From NCBI GenBank assembly GCA_012295275.1, contig CM022679.1:30005154-30057653 (forward strand): DNA of 52,500 nucleotides, written 5' to 3'. Shown in pieces: positions 18,936 through 30,418 of this stretch. Position 1 is the first letter of the stretch. Each line of letters starts with the position of its first letter. The stretch is from Chrysomallon squamiferum. Its lineage: Eukaryota; Mollusca; Gastropoda; Neomphalida; Peltospiridae. Below the pieces are notes generated by a model. The model saw only the letters and a program-made list of their open reading frames with translations. It ran no database searches and was not told the DNA's origin. The position numbers and the translations under genes were made by a program.

Positions 18936-19945
18936 ACGAACTTTTTATACTGTCAGCAAAATGCAGCTGTTGCTAACCTGTACAGGTGTGATGTTTCAGA
19001 GAAATGTTGGTGATGTGGATATGGTGTTTGGTTTCTGTAATGTATATCAGCTAATGACTGACTGTGAAAGCAAACACCTTCATGCTTGGCTGGGGTGAAC
19101 CTTTAAATAGCAGTGTATGTAAATAGAGAGATGAATTGAACTTGGTTTATAGAGTTGTTAGTATGCAGATCTCGTCACAAGTAATTTTTTATTATTATTT
19201 TTTTATTTAAAAGGATTATTTTGTATTCTTATTTCTTTCATTCATTCGTCCATTTTTTTTCTTTGTTTCTTTCATTTTGTTCGTTTTGTCTCTATCTTTT
19301 TATTATCTCGTTGTTGTTGTGTGTTTTTTTTTTTTTTTTTTCTTTGTTAATTTATTGTGTTCTCTTGATTTATTATTCTCTTATTCATTCCTTTTCTTTC
19401 GTTTTTACATACTTTTTCTTTCTTTATTTAGTTGGGGTTTTTTCTCATTCGTTCATACCGCTCTTTTCGTATTGATTTGTTCGTTAATTTATTTCGTTTT
19501 TACTTTATTACGTACAGTTTTCATCTAATTAAAATTTTACTTGCAGTCAAATTAGGTTCCGCAAAAATTAATTTAGACCGCAGCGTACATAACTACATAC
19601 ATAGCGAATTCGACTTACTAAAGAATCAGAAATTACGTATCACTAATAATTGAATTTATTCGACAGTGTCCCTTTAATCACAGAGCCGCCCTGTAATTTA
19701 ACACGCGGCTTACAAAAATAATTTAAACGTTCTGAACTAAACGGCTGTGCTGAAGTGAGCTGACGATTCGCCTCGAGATACGGAGCTGAAATTACTTCTC
19801 ACAACTTCTTTTCTTCCACCTTCACAAAGACTGCGCCTTCTTGACCCGGTCACTCGTCCACTTACGTAATCATTGGCTTACATCACCCCCACCCTCCCTC
19901 CCTCCCCACATCAGCCTCCAGTAATCGGACACGAGAACATAATGT

Positions 19946-20160
19946 TTGAAAACAGTCCAAGCTAGGTTTTCTATTGCTACTGCTACGACTACTACTACTA
20001 CTATTACTACTACTACAGCTATTACTACTATTACAACTGCTACTACTATTACTACAACTACTACTACTACTACTATACCGTCTACAATAATTACATTTAT
20101 TAGTATTACAAACACTACCACAACTACTACTGCTACTACTACTAGCTCCAATAATAGTAG
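19946..20160. repeat. (TAC)n-rich tract at the start of sulfatase unit A
   Basis: Imperfect TAC/TAT/TGC trinucleotides after GAAAACAGTCCAAGCTAGGT. The same lead-in sequence followed by TAC repeats opens unit B at 22143, marking the left end of the duplicated segment. Confidence 0.9.
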
Positions 20161-20464
20161 AAATATACCTTCAACAGCTACTACGTTACAACTAACTAAT
20201 CAAAAACAATTACATAATTTGATATTTTTTATTGTCTTCTTAATTTGTCAGCAGAAAAAGAAACTTGAAGGAGAAAGGACACATAGAGTGTTTTCAGTAT
20301 TGATTTAACTCAATTGTATTGAATTGTAGGAAAACGTAAACTAAAATAAACATAAAATTATCTTCATATTACATTCACAAATCAGAATGTGGCCCAGAAT
20401 TGATCGTATCTTTAAAAAAAAAAAAAAAGAAAAAAAAAAGAAGAACTAAATACGAAAATAAATG

Positions 20465-20471
20465 AGATAAG
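20465..20471 (+). promoter_or_regulatory. Conserved GATA-type motif upstream of sulfatase A
   Basis: AGATAAG (within GAGATAAGATAA) ends 60 bases before the start codon. The same motif sits at the same distance in copies B (22700-22706) and C (29099-29105, minus strand). Conservation may reflect only recent duplication. Confidence 0.35.
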
Positions 20472-20530
20472 ATAAAAATGAACACAAGACATTTTCAGAA
20501 CGTGTGTAGATTTAACTGTAACAAGACAAT

Positions 20531-22043
20531 ATGGAGTTTCGCTGCTTGGTTTTCATGTTTTCTCTTTTTATACGAGTCAACTGCAGAATGAACGTTCTCT
20601 TCCTGGTGTCTGACGACATGAGACCGGAACTGGAGGCGTACTACGGACCAGATTTCCCCTCCCCCGTGCACCCTCCCATGCACACCCCGACACTGAAAGC
20701 ATTAGCTGGAAAAAGTCTTCTACTAAAACGCGCGTTCGTGCAACAAGCCGTCTGCTCTCCGAGCAGGACTTCACTTCTCACCGGCAGACGACCCGACACG
20801 ACGCACGTCTACGACTTAATTCACTACTTCAGGAAAGTCGGTGGCAACTTCACCACCATTCCTGAATACTTTAAAATGAACGGGTACCGAACAATAGGTA
20901 TGGGGAAAATATTTCATCCTGGAAGGGCTTCAGGTTGGGACGATCCTATTTCGTGGACGGATCCCTATTTCCACGGAAAACAACCAGCTGAATATAGAAA
21001 TGGAAATAGCTGGCAGTCGATACCAGAATCTGAATGGTCGAAGAAGCCCATACTAGACACGCAGTTAGCTAATCACGGAATTCAGACATTAAGGAAAGTC
21101 GCCGCTAAAGCCAGAAGTGGAGAACAACCTTTCTTTGTGGCTGTGGGACTGCACAAACCTCATTTACCTTTTGTGTTTCCTGACACGTTCTTCAACTACT
21201 ACCCAAAGGAATCTATCAAACTGCCGCCTAATCCTTATGCTCCACAAGATTTACCCTCAGTCGCATGGTATAGCTACCCTGGACTCAGGCATTACAAGGA
21301 TATAAAAGCTCTAAATGCGAGTGGAGCTATTAATACAACTTTGCCCAGTGAAATCGTACTTGATTTAAGAAGAGCTTATTACAGTGCACTGTCCTACACC
21401 GATTACGAACTGGGCCGAGTGATTGCGGAACTGGACAAACTAGGATTGGCCAATAATACAATCATTTCATTCTGGGGAGATCACGGCTGGCAGCTTGGTG
21501 AACACGGTGAGTGGTGCAAACAAACAAATTTTGAACTCGCTACGCATGCGCCGATGATGATTCACGTTCCTGGTCTGACGGACAACGGAATTGTAACAGA
21601 ACGTCTCACGGAGTTTGTTGACCTGTTTCCAACTCTAGCAGAAGCTGCTGGTTTGCCTCCTTTACCAGAATGTCCCGTTCATTCAGAAGACGTGGGTCTG
21701 TGCAGAGAAGGAACGAGTCTGGTTCCTCTCATGAAAGATCCTCAAGCAAAATGGAAAACTGCGGCGTTTTCTCAGTACCCTCGCAAGCAACAAGACACGA
21801 ACATCATGGGTTACACCTGTGAGAACGGAGCGATACAGGTACACTGAGTGGCCAAAGTTTTCAGGAAAACCGAAATACAAGCCCGACTGGAAGACACTGT
21901 TTGGCGCAGAACTGTACGACCACGAAACCGATCCAGAAGAAAATGTGAACCTGGCTAACGACCCAAAGTTTGCTGAGCTAAGAAAAGAGCTGAGTAAAAC
22001 CCTGAGAGCAGGCTGGAGGTCTGTACTGCCTGGTCAGAAATAA
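20531..22043 (+). CDS. IDS: Iduronate-2-sulfatase-like, copy A (C-terminal frameshift)
   Basis: Intronless sulfatase with a hydrophobic N-terminal signal (residues 1-18). It keeps the metal-site pair D28-D29, the formylglycine signature CSPSR with the modifiable C75, MGKIFHPG (K126, H129), GLHKPHLPF (about 203-214), and GDHGWQLGEHGEWCK (D317, H318, K330). Motif order and the FHPG, KPHLPF and HGEW blocks match animal iduronate-2-sulfatase, the lysosomal enzyme removing 2-O-sulfate from iduronate in heparan and dermatan sulfate. Relative to copy B there is one extra T at 21818. The frame then shifts and stops at 21845-21847 (438 residues), losing the last 70-odd residues, which remain intact in the next frame to 22043. 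Residues 241-256 differ sharply from copies B and C. Could be a pseudogene, a truncated enzyme or a sequencing error. Confidence 0.85.
21818..21818 (+). other. +1 frameshift in sulfatase copy A
   Basis: TTACACCTGTGAGAAC here versus TTACACCGTGAGAAC in copy B; the surrounding sequence is otherwise nearly identical. Confidence 0.8.
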
Positions 22044-22044
22044 A
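22039..22044 (+). promoter_or_regulatory. AATAAA overlapping the stop codon of sulfatase A
   Basis: The AAA-TAA-A at the end of the reading frame spells AATAAA. The same overlap exists in copies B (24273-24278) and C (27533-27528). If used, the 3' UTR would be only some 10-30 bases. Confidence 0.4.
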
Positions 22045-22164
22045 CACGAAGAAACGAGTTACATAAAATCATTCTTTGTTGAGATTGTCTTACTTCAAAT
22101 AGAGATACTAGTTTTAATTTTATAGGCAGCGGAACAATTATTATGAAAACAGTCCAAGTTAGGT

Positions 22165-22167
22165 TTT

Positions 22168-22208
<41 letters not shown>

Positions 22209-22430
22209 GCTACTACTATTACTGCTACAACTACTACTACTACTATTACAACTGCTACTACTATTACTACAACTACTACTACTACTATACCATCTACAAC
22301 TACTACTACTATACCACCTAAAACAACTACATTTATTACTGTTATTACTAATACTGCTGCTCCTGTTACTACAACAACAGCAACTACAACTATTATTACT
22401 GCTACTACTAACACCACCTATAATAATAGT
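22165..22430. repeat. (TAC)n-rich tract at the start of sulfatase unit B
   Basis: Pure TAC repeats at 22168-22208, then interrupted TAC/TGC/TAT trinucleotides. It parallels the tract before copy A; the open frames are polythreonine artefacts. Confidence 0.92.
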
Positions 22431-22765
22431 AATATAACTTCAACTATGTTACAACTACAAAATCTAAAACAACTGCAATTTTTTATTTTTTATTCTCTGA
22501 ATTATCTTCTTGATTTTGTCAACAGAAATAAAGCTTAAAGTAGAAAGGACATACAGAGTGTTTTCACTATTGTTTTAAATCTAAATGTTGGGGTTTTGGA
22601 AATTTAAAATCAAAGAAACATAACATTATCTTAATATTACATTCACAAATCAGACTATGGCCTAGAACTGATAATATCTTGCTTTAAAAAAGATAAATGA
22701 GATAAGATAAAAATGAACATAAGACATTTTCAGAACGTGTGTAGTTTTAACTGTAACAAGACAAT

Positions 22766-24277
22766 ATGGAGTTTCGCTGCGTGGTTTTCATGTTTTGTTT
22801 TTTTATACGAGTCAACTGCAGAATGAACGTTCTCTTCCTGGTGTCTGACGACATGAGACCGGAACTGGAGGCGTACTATGGACCAGATTTCCCCTCCCCC
22901 GTGCACCCTCCCATGCACACCCCGACACTGAAAGCATTAGCTGGAAAAAGTCTTCTACTAAAACGCGCGTTCGTGCAACAAGCCGTCTGCTCTCCGAGCA
23001 GGACTTCACTTCTCACCGGCAGACGACCCGACACGACGCACGTCTACGACTTAATTCACTACTTCAGGAAAGTCGGCGGCAACTTCACCACCATTCCTGA
23101 ATACTTTAAAATGAACGGGTACCGAACTATAGGCATGGGGAAAATATTTCATCCTGGAAGGGCTTCAGGTTGGGACGATCCTATTTCGTGGACGGATCCC
23201 TATTTTCACGGAAAACAACCGCCTGAATATAGAAATGGAAATAGCTGGCAGTCGATACCAGAGTCTGAATGGTCGAAGAAGCCCATACTAGACACGCAGT
23301 TAGCTAATCACGGAATTCAGACATTAAGGAAAGTCGCAGCTAAAGCCAGAAGTGGAGAACAACCTTTCTTTGTGGCTGTCGGACTGCACAAACCTCATTT
23401 ACCTTTTGTGTTTCCTGACACGTTCTTCAACTACTACCCAAAGGAATCTATCAAACTGCCGCCTAATCCTTATGCTCCACAAGACATGCCTTCAGTCGCG
23501 TGGTCAAAGTATGGGGAACTGAGAAGTTACAAGGATATTAAAGCTCTAAATGCGAGTGGAGCTATTAATACAACTTTGCCCAGTGAAATCGTACTTGATT
23601 TAAGAAGAGCTTATTACAGTGCACTGTCCTACACCGATTACGAACTGGGACGAGTGATTGCGGAACTGGACAAACTAGGATTGGCCAATAATACAATCAT
23701 TTCATTCTGGGGAGATCACGGCTGGCAGCTTGGTGAACACGGTGAGTGGTGTAAATATACGAATTTTGAACTAGCTACGCATGCGCCGATGATGATTCAC
23801 GTTCCTGGTCTGACTGACGACGGAATTGTCACGGAACGTCTCACGGAGTTCGTTGACCTGTTTCCAACTCTAGCAGAAGCTGCAGGTTTGCCTCCTTTAC
23901 CAGAATGTCCCGTTCATTCAACAGACGTGGGTCTGTGCAGAGAAGGAACGAGTCTGGTTCCTCTCATGAAAGATCCTCAAGCAAAATGGAAAACTGCGGC
24001 GTTTTCTCAGTACCCTCGCAAGCACAAACAAACGAACATCATGGGTTACACCGTGAGAACGGATCGATACAGGTACACTGAGTGGCCAAAGTTTTCAGGA
24101 AAACCGAAATACAAGCCCGACTGGAAGACACTGTTTGGCGCAGAACTGTACGACCACGAAACCGATCCAGAAGAAAATGTCAACCTGGCTAACGACCCAA
24201 AGTTTGCTGAGCTAAGAAAAGAGCTGAGTAAAACCCTGAGAGCCGGCTGGAGGTCTGTACTGCCTGGTCAGAAATAA
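22766..24277 (+). CDS. IDS: Iduronate-2-sulfatase-like, copy B (intact, intronless)
   Basis: An unbroken 503-residue frame, slightly shorter than human iduronate-2-sulfatase (550). Residues 1-18 are a signal peptide. Catalytic and metal residues of the family are all present: D28, D29, C75 in CSPSR (converted to formylglycine by the sulfatase-modifying enzyme), K126, H129, H208/H211, D317, H318, K330. Several N-glycosylation sequons (NFT 106, NAS 262, NNT 308) fit a lysosomal glycoprotein. The C-terminal part retains IMGY, RYRYTEW and GAELYDHETDP, equivalent to the SD2 region of the human enzyme. Vertebrate IDS is multi-exonic, so a single-exon gene suggests an ancestral retrocopy later multiplied at DNA level. 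It lies 722 bases after copy A and points toward copy C. Small differences from A and C (Y331, D352, T395, HKQ near 434) are scattered. Confidence 0.93.
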   Translation: MEFRCVVFMFCFFIRVNCRMNVLFLVSDDMRPELEAYYGPDFPSPVHPPMHTPTLKALAGKSLLLKRAFVQQAVCSPSRTSLLTGRRPDTTHVYDLIHYFRKVGGNFTTIPEYFKMNGYRTIGMGKIFHPGRASGWDDPISWTDPYFHGKQPPEYRNGNSWQSIPESEWSKKPILDTQLANHGIQTLRKVAAKARSGEQPFFVAVGLHKPHLPFVFPDTFFNYYPKESIKLPPNPYAPQDMPSVAWSKYGELRSYKDIKALNASGAINTTLPSEIVLDLRRAYYSALSYTDYELGRVIAELDKLGLANNTIISFWGDHGWQLGEHGEWCKYTNFELATHAPMMIHVPGLTDDGIVTERLTEFVDLFPTLAEAAGLPPLPECPVHSTDVGLCREGTSLVPLMKDPQAKWKTAAFSQYPRKHKQTNIMGYTVRTDRYRYTEWPKFSGKPKYKPDWKTLFGAELYDHETDPEENVNLANDPKFAELRKELSKTLRAGWRSVLPGQK

Positions 24278-24794
24278 ACACGAAGAAACGAGTTACATAA
24301 AATCATTCGTTTTTTCAGATTGTATCACTTCACTAGAAATACTAGTTTTAATTTCATAAGCAGGGGAAAAGTTATTATTCTTGTCATTGTTGTTATTGTT
24401 ATCATCACTATCGTCATCATTAATTTGTAATCATTAACATCATCATCATTATTATTATGATTATTATTGTTGTTGTTATTATTATTATTAAAAAATGCTG
24501 AACACCACTTTTAAATGTAATTAAAAGAGATTAAATTTAGGAAACGACAGTGTAAATTCTTGTAAAACGAAATTTATTTCAAAAATGTTTTACTTAAGCA
24601 TAATTAACTGTTAATATACAAAACTTATTATGATTATAGGTTTTATATTTACACCGTAATATAGAGCTCGTGATATGCCATAAAGCAAATATTAAAACAA
24701 ATAAGATAAATACATTAAAAGCGTATTCATCAGGTGATAATATAGAGACAAACATATAGACAATAAAGACAGCCATCAAACAGATATAAAGAAT

Positions 24795-24935
24795 TATGAG
24801 TAAAATAAGAAAAGTAAAAATTAAGAGTAAAATAGGAAAAGTAAAGGAAAAACATATTACGAGTAAAATAAGAAAAGTAAAGGAAAAAACAAACTTCGAG
24901 TAAAATAAGTAAAGTAAAAGAAAAACACGCTGCAA
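24795..24935. repeat. ~37-bp tandem repeat, four units
   Basis: Units of GAGTAAAATAAGAAAAGTAA followed by AGGAAAAACATATTAC. Copy C's flank keeps only the last unit, so this is an expansion or contraction difference between the arms. Confidence 0.8.
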
Positions 24936-25666
24936 AGAAAACATCTTTAAGAACATATTGCCTTTGAGTGTTGAGATTACTTTAATCCAGATCCTCTACT
25001 GTTTACAGCGCGCACACGACAAACACAACACACGTCTTACTGCTGTATACCTTTCTCTATACCTTTCACCTAACAACTGTAGCCTTGTTGTAAAGAGTAA
25101 TTTAACCACTTGTTCCAGAGCGAGCCACCTGTGTGAAAATCCCTCACATCACAGAACACTTCAAGGTAATCAAAAATTTGAATTAGTTATTTGAACTTAG
25201 AAGCAGATCTTGCGGAGGCGGCTAAGGGTTTTCAAGACGATTCCCTCCTGTGTATGATTACCCTTAATCACTGTTGTAATGGAAATACGGTATGAAATAA
25301 TTTTATATAATATTGTGAATTTAATATTAATAACAACAACCACAACAGCAACAACAACAACACTACTAAGAATAAGAATAAGAATAAGAGCAAAAACAAT
25401 GTTTCAGAGTTTTTCTTCAACATATCAGCGAGTTTTAATTCTATCACTGTAACAAATGGATTTGCCCCTGAACTAGTTGTATTTTATTGAACTCATTTTT
25501 ATTGTGCTTTTGTGTTCCTGCACTGAGAACGTGAATTGCTGTTATGAAGTTTGAAAAGATTGTATTTGTGTATAATAACTGGGTGACCTTTGTCGATCAG
25601 TGCCAAAATAGTCTATCATCTATTTTAGGAAATGTTTAATGAATTTTATTGTTAATGGTTTTTTCA

Positions 25667-25668
<2 letters not shown>

Positions 25669-25736
<68 letters not shown>
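25669..25736. repeat. (TC)n microsatellite
   Basis: Pure TC tract of 68 bases in the spacer of the inverted repeat. Confidence 0.98.
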
Positions 25737-25741
<5 letters not shown>

Positions 25742-26736
25742 ACTTCATCTTTGTCTGTCTGTCGGTCTATGTATTTATCTCTGTTTAAACAGCTTTCTTT
25801 TTCAAGTAAGGAAAAGAAAAATAATGTATATCATGGATATTTTTAGAATATCGACAGAACATTTATTAAATACGCTACTAATTTATTAAATAAAGGAACG
25901 AACGAATGAACCTTTTAACATTCTTACCATTGATATAAATAGGTGTACGTTAACAATCTTCACGGAACGACCATTCCTAAAATAAGCTCCATGTTGTTTG
26001 CTCCTTTTGCATTCATTATACACGAACTCTTTAAAAAACGTTTAGTAAACTATAAAATATATGTCTTTCAGTCGACTGATATTTCACAGTGCTGTAAGGA
26101 AGCACTGTTACTGTTTGCAATCTTGGCAGCTCAGAGATAAATATACGCCAAGAGTTTGTGGGGTTTTTTTTCTTCTTTCTCAAAGAAAAACTTGAACGTT
26201 CATTTTTATTGCAAGAAACTCCTCGTAAGTAATGAATTGCAAGTCTGCGCTAGTAAAGAACAACAGAAGTTTTTTATCTTCTTTTTATCTGTAAACAAAC
26301 GATTGTTTGACAATTTTACTACGGTATTTTATTTATTACACGTACACTAAATATACTTTTCTTTGTGAACTCTGACTTTGAAGTTTATAAATTTACTTAA
26401 GGTCAAATAAAGTACATCATGGCTAGATCAAAGAGTGAATATTTTAATATAATATATAGCTTGTTTACAAGTGTCTGTCCGTCTCTCTGCCTGTATGTCT
26501 GTCTGTATGTATGTATTATGTATGTATGTGTAGGCATGTGTATAATATGTATGTATGGATGTCTCTATGTATGATATCAGAAATTAATATTCTATATCTT
26601 ATGAACGTCTGAATAGACTGAAAATAGAATCCTCGAACGTTTGGCACCCAGTCGCTAGCACTCGTATTCTAAAAATATTCATATATATTCTTACGTGAAA
26701 GAAGATATATATATAAATGGTGAGAGAGATAAACAA

Positions 26737-26856
<120 letters not shown>

Positions 26857-27528
26857 TTATAATTATTGTTACGGTTGTTTTTGTTATTATTATTATTATT
26901 ATTAAATCCGCAATATTACATAAAATTATTTCATACAGCATTTCCATTACAACAGTGATTAAGGGTAATCATACACAGGAGGGAATCGCCTTGAAAACCC
27001 TTAGCCGCCTCCGCAAGATCTGCTTCTAAGTTCAAATAGCTTATTCACATTTTTGATTACCTTGAAGTGTTCTGTGATGTGAGGGATTTTCACACAGGTG
27101 GCTCGCTCTGGAACAAGTGGTTAAATTACTCTTTACAACAAGGCTACAGTTGTTAGGTGAAAGGTATAGAGAAAGGTATACAGCAGTAAGACGTGTGTTG
27201 TGTTTGTCGTGTACGCGCTGTAAACAGTAGAGGATCTGGATTAAAGTAATCTCAACACTCGAAGGCAATATGTTCTTAAAGCTGTTTTCTTTGCAGCGTG
27301 TTTTTCTTTTACTTTACTTATTTTACTCGTAATTTGTTTTTCTCTTCCTTTTAATTTTACATGTAATTTAAAAAATATATATATATATACATACATACAT
27401 ACATAATGATGATAACAATAACAAGAAATATAACTTTTCCCCTGCTTATGAAATTAAAACTAGTATTTCTAGTGAAGTAACCCAATCTGAAAAAACCGAA
27501 TGATTTTATGTAATTCGTTTCTTCGTGT

Positions 27529-29039
27529 TTATTTCTGACCAGGCAGTACAGACCTCCAGCCTGCTCTCAGTGTTTTACTCAGCTCTTTTCTTAGCTCTGC
27601 AAACTTTGGGTCGTTAGCCAGGTTGACATTTTCTTCTGGATCGGTTTCGTGGTCGTACAGTTCTGCGCCAAAAGTGTCTTCCAGTCGGGCTTGTATTTCG
27701 GTTTTCCTGAAAACTTTGGCCACTCAGTGTATCTGTATCGATCAGTTCTCACGGTGTAACCCATGATGTTCGTGTCTTGTTGCTTGCGAGGGTACTGAGA
27801 AAACGCCGCAGTTTTCCATTTTGCTTGAGGGTCTTTCATGAGAGGAACCAGACTCATTCCTTCTCTGCACAGACCCACGTCTGCTGAATGAACGGGACAT
27901 TCTGGTAAAGGAGGCAAACCAGCAGCTTCTGCTAGAGTTGGAAACAGGTCAACGAACTCCGTGAGACGTTCTGTTACAATTCCATTGTCCGTCAGACCAG
28001 GAACGTGAATCATCATCGGCGCATGCGTAGCGAGTTCAAAATTTGTGTGTTTGCACCACTCACCGTGTTCACCAAGCTGCCAGCCGTGATCTCCCCAGAA
28101 TGAAATGATTGTATTATTGGCCAATCCTAGTTTGTCCAGTTCCGCAATCACTCGTCCCAGTTCGTAATCGGTGTAGGACAGTGCACTGTAATAAGCTCTT
28201 CTTAAATCAAGTACGATTTCACTGGGCAAAGTTGTATTAATAGCTCCACTCGCATTTAGAACTTTAATATCCTTGTAACTTCTCAGTTCCCCATACTTTG
28301 ACCACGCGACTGAGGGCATGTCTTGTGGAGCATAAGGATTAGGCGGCAGTTTGATAGATTCCTTTGGGTAATAGTTGAAGAACGTGTCAGGAAACACAAA
28401 AGGTAAATGAGGTTTGTGCAGTCCGACAGCCACAAAGAAAGGTTGTTCTCCGCTTCTGGCTTTAGCGGCGACTTTCCTTAATGTCTGAATTCCGTGATTA
28501 GCTAACTGCGTGTCTAGTATGGGCTTCTTCGACCATTCAGATTCTGGTATCGACTGCCAGCTATTTCCATTTCTATATTCAGCTGGTTGTTTTCCGTGAA
28601 AATACGGATCCGTCCACGAAATGGGATCGTCCCAACCTGAAGCCCTTCCAGGATGAAATATTTTCCCCATGCCTATAGTTCGGTACCCGTTCATTTTAAA
28701 GTATTCAGGAATGGTGGTGAAGTTCCCGCCGACTTTCCTGAAGTAGTGAATTAAGTCGTAGACGTGCGTCGTGTCGGGTCGTCTGCCGGTGAGAAGTGAA
28801 GTCCTGCTCGGAGAGCAGACGGCTTGTTGCACGAACGCGCGTTTTAGTAGAAGACTTTTTCCAGCTAATGCTTTCAGTGTCGGGGTGTGCATGGGAGGGT
28901 GCACGGGGGAGGGGAAATCTGGTCCGTAGTACGCCTCCAGTTCCGGTCTCATGTCGTCAGACACCAGGAAGAGAACGTTCATTCTGCAGTTGACTCGTAT
29001 GAAAAAACAAAACATGAAAACCACGCAGCAAAACTCCAT
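27529..29039 (-). CDS. IDS: Iduronate-2-sulfatase-like, copy C (C-terminal frameshift)
   Basis: Minus-strand counterpart of copy B with the same signal peptide, CSPSR modification site and catalytic residues. One base is missing at about 27669-27675: CCAAAAGTG where copy B's complement has CCAAACAGTG. From the ATG at 29039 the frame therefore runs off after KPDWKTL into an unrelated tail ending at 27591 (482 residues). The original frame resumes and ends at 27529-27531 with the same VLPGQK terminus. No other disabling change was noticed. It agrees with B at residues 241-256 but with A near residue 434, a mosaic pattern that suggests gene conversion. It is convergent with copy B. Confidence 0.85.
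27669..27675 (-). other. -1 frameshift in sulfatase copy C
   Basis: One base fewer than copies A and B in the codons following KPDWKTL, next to a run of A. The flanking sequence is otherwise collinear. Confidence 0.8.
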
Positions 29040-29424
29040 ATTGTCTTGTTACAGTTAAAACTACAGACGTTCTGAAAATGTCTTGTGTTCATTTTTATCT
29101 TATCTCGTTTATCTTTTTTAAAGCAAGATATTATCAATTCTAGGCCATAGTCTGATTTGTGAATGTAATATGAAGAATATATTTTTTTTCAAAACCGTTG
29201 CATTTACAGTTAAAGTTGTATGAAAACGTATGTTTTTACTCCTTCAGGTTTCTTTGTAGTATTGTAGTAGCGGTAGTAATAGTAGTGCAAAGTTATAGTA
29301 GCAGCAACAGCAGCAGTAGTAGAAATAATTTATAATATTTAATAGCAATATCCAGTAGTTATACTTAGAGATAGTTGTTGTTGTAGTAGTAGTATTTTAT
29401 TATGAGCAACAGCAGCAGTAGTAG

Positions 29425-29427
<3 letters not shown>

Positions 29428-29490
<63 letters not shown>

Positions 29491-29535
29491 TGTATGTATG
29501 TATGTATGTATGTATGCATGCATGTATGTATTTGT
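29428..29535. repeat. (AT)n and (TATG)n microsatellites
   Basis: AT tract at about 29429-29458 followed by TATG tetranucleotides to 29530, just outside the right arm. Confidence 0.95.
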
Positions 29536-30386
29536 ATGTCCGAATGTGATTGTTTGGGTGTTTCGGTGGGTTTTCTTGTATATGTTAATGTGTATGATGT
29601 TTGTTGTGTATATCTATATATATATCTACTAAAGTGAAAGACCGCGTATGTGAGAGATGATGAATTAAATCATTACTTTTTCATAAACATCAAATCCGAT
29701 CCTTCTCTTACCAACAGTATCATCATCATCATCATCATCAATCACAATAACGTTCCTATCAAGAATACTCAGCGAACACGAAAACGAACGTTCTGTAAAA
29801 TCGTTTTATTTGTTTGTTTCTGATTTTCACGGATGTTTTGCTATCTGAGGCTGACATTAAGATGTTTGTTTGCGAAACCTTTAGCTGTCTGACACAAACG
29901 AGTGAGTTGTGTATTTTTCTAGCCTGTCTGCAGAACATGGCCATACTGCTGAGAGTGCAGCAACAAGCCGGCATTGCACGTTTTCACTGATTCATTCAGC
30001 AAACCGTGATGGTTATAACATTTAACGTTTACAACTCGCAGCTTCCAGGATCGCTTCTTGTCAGCGTCATTAAGCAATACATTACATCATTATATCTACT
30101 ATTTGTTCCGTTTGTTTGTTTGTTATATATTTTATTATTATTATTATTATTACTACTATTATTATTATTTTTTATTATTATTGTTGTTGTTGTTGTTGTT
30201 ATTATTATTTATCTCACTAATCTTTAACAAACTGTAATCTGTTGGTATAGTATTCCTATGAATATAACGGGCCCCAAGATCAAATCCCATCCTATGACAT
30301 ATTCGACTAATTGATGTTTCATTCTGTTCCCTCTGAATATTAATGAGAGATTATTAAAAAAATAAAAATAAAAAAAAAATAAAAAA

Positions 30387-30418
<32 letters not shown>

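Larger units (their letters stand above)
22150..25335. repeat. Left arm of sulfatase inverted repeat
   Basis: Contains the TAC tract, promoter region, copy B and about 1 kb of 3' flank. It matches 26880-29420 in reverse complement. The match is very close across the coding region and at 24930-25330, weaker upstream of 22600, and broken by a roughly 400-base segment (about 24400-24850) absent from the right arm. Confidence 0.85.
26880..29420. repeat. Right arm of sulfatase inverted repeat
   Basis: Reverse-complement partner of 22150-25335. It includes copy C, its upstream region with the GATA-type motif, and a TAG/TAC-rich tract at 29260-29400 corresponding to the TAC tract before copy B. Confidence 0.85.

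Noticed and set aside
20495-20774. Antisense frames over the sulfatase 5' ends
   Set aside because: They are shadows of the sulfatase reading frame and recur identically in each copy.
24958-25194. 78-codon frame conserved in the other repeat arm at 27268-27041
   Set aside because: Conservation follows from the duplication itself. The frame in the left arm starts at TTG, not ATG, and has no recognisable domain.
30240-30305. tRNA-like A- and B-box pair, possible SINE
   Set aside because: No cloverleaf could be drawn and no clear tail or target duplication; other isolated B-box-like GATTCGATCC motifs (6220, 42248, 45230 minus strand) also lack partners.
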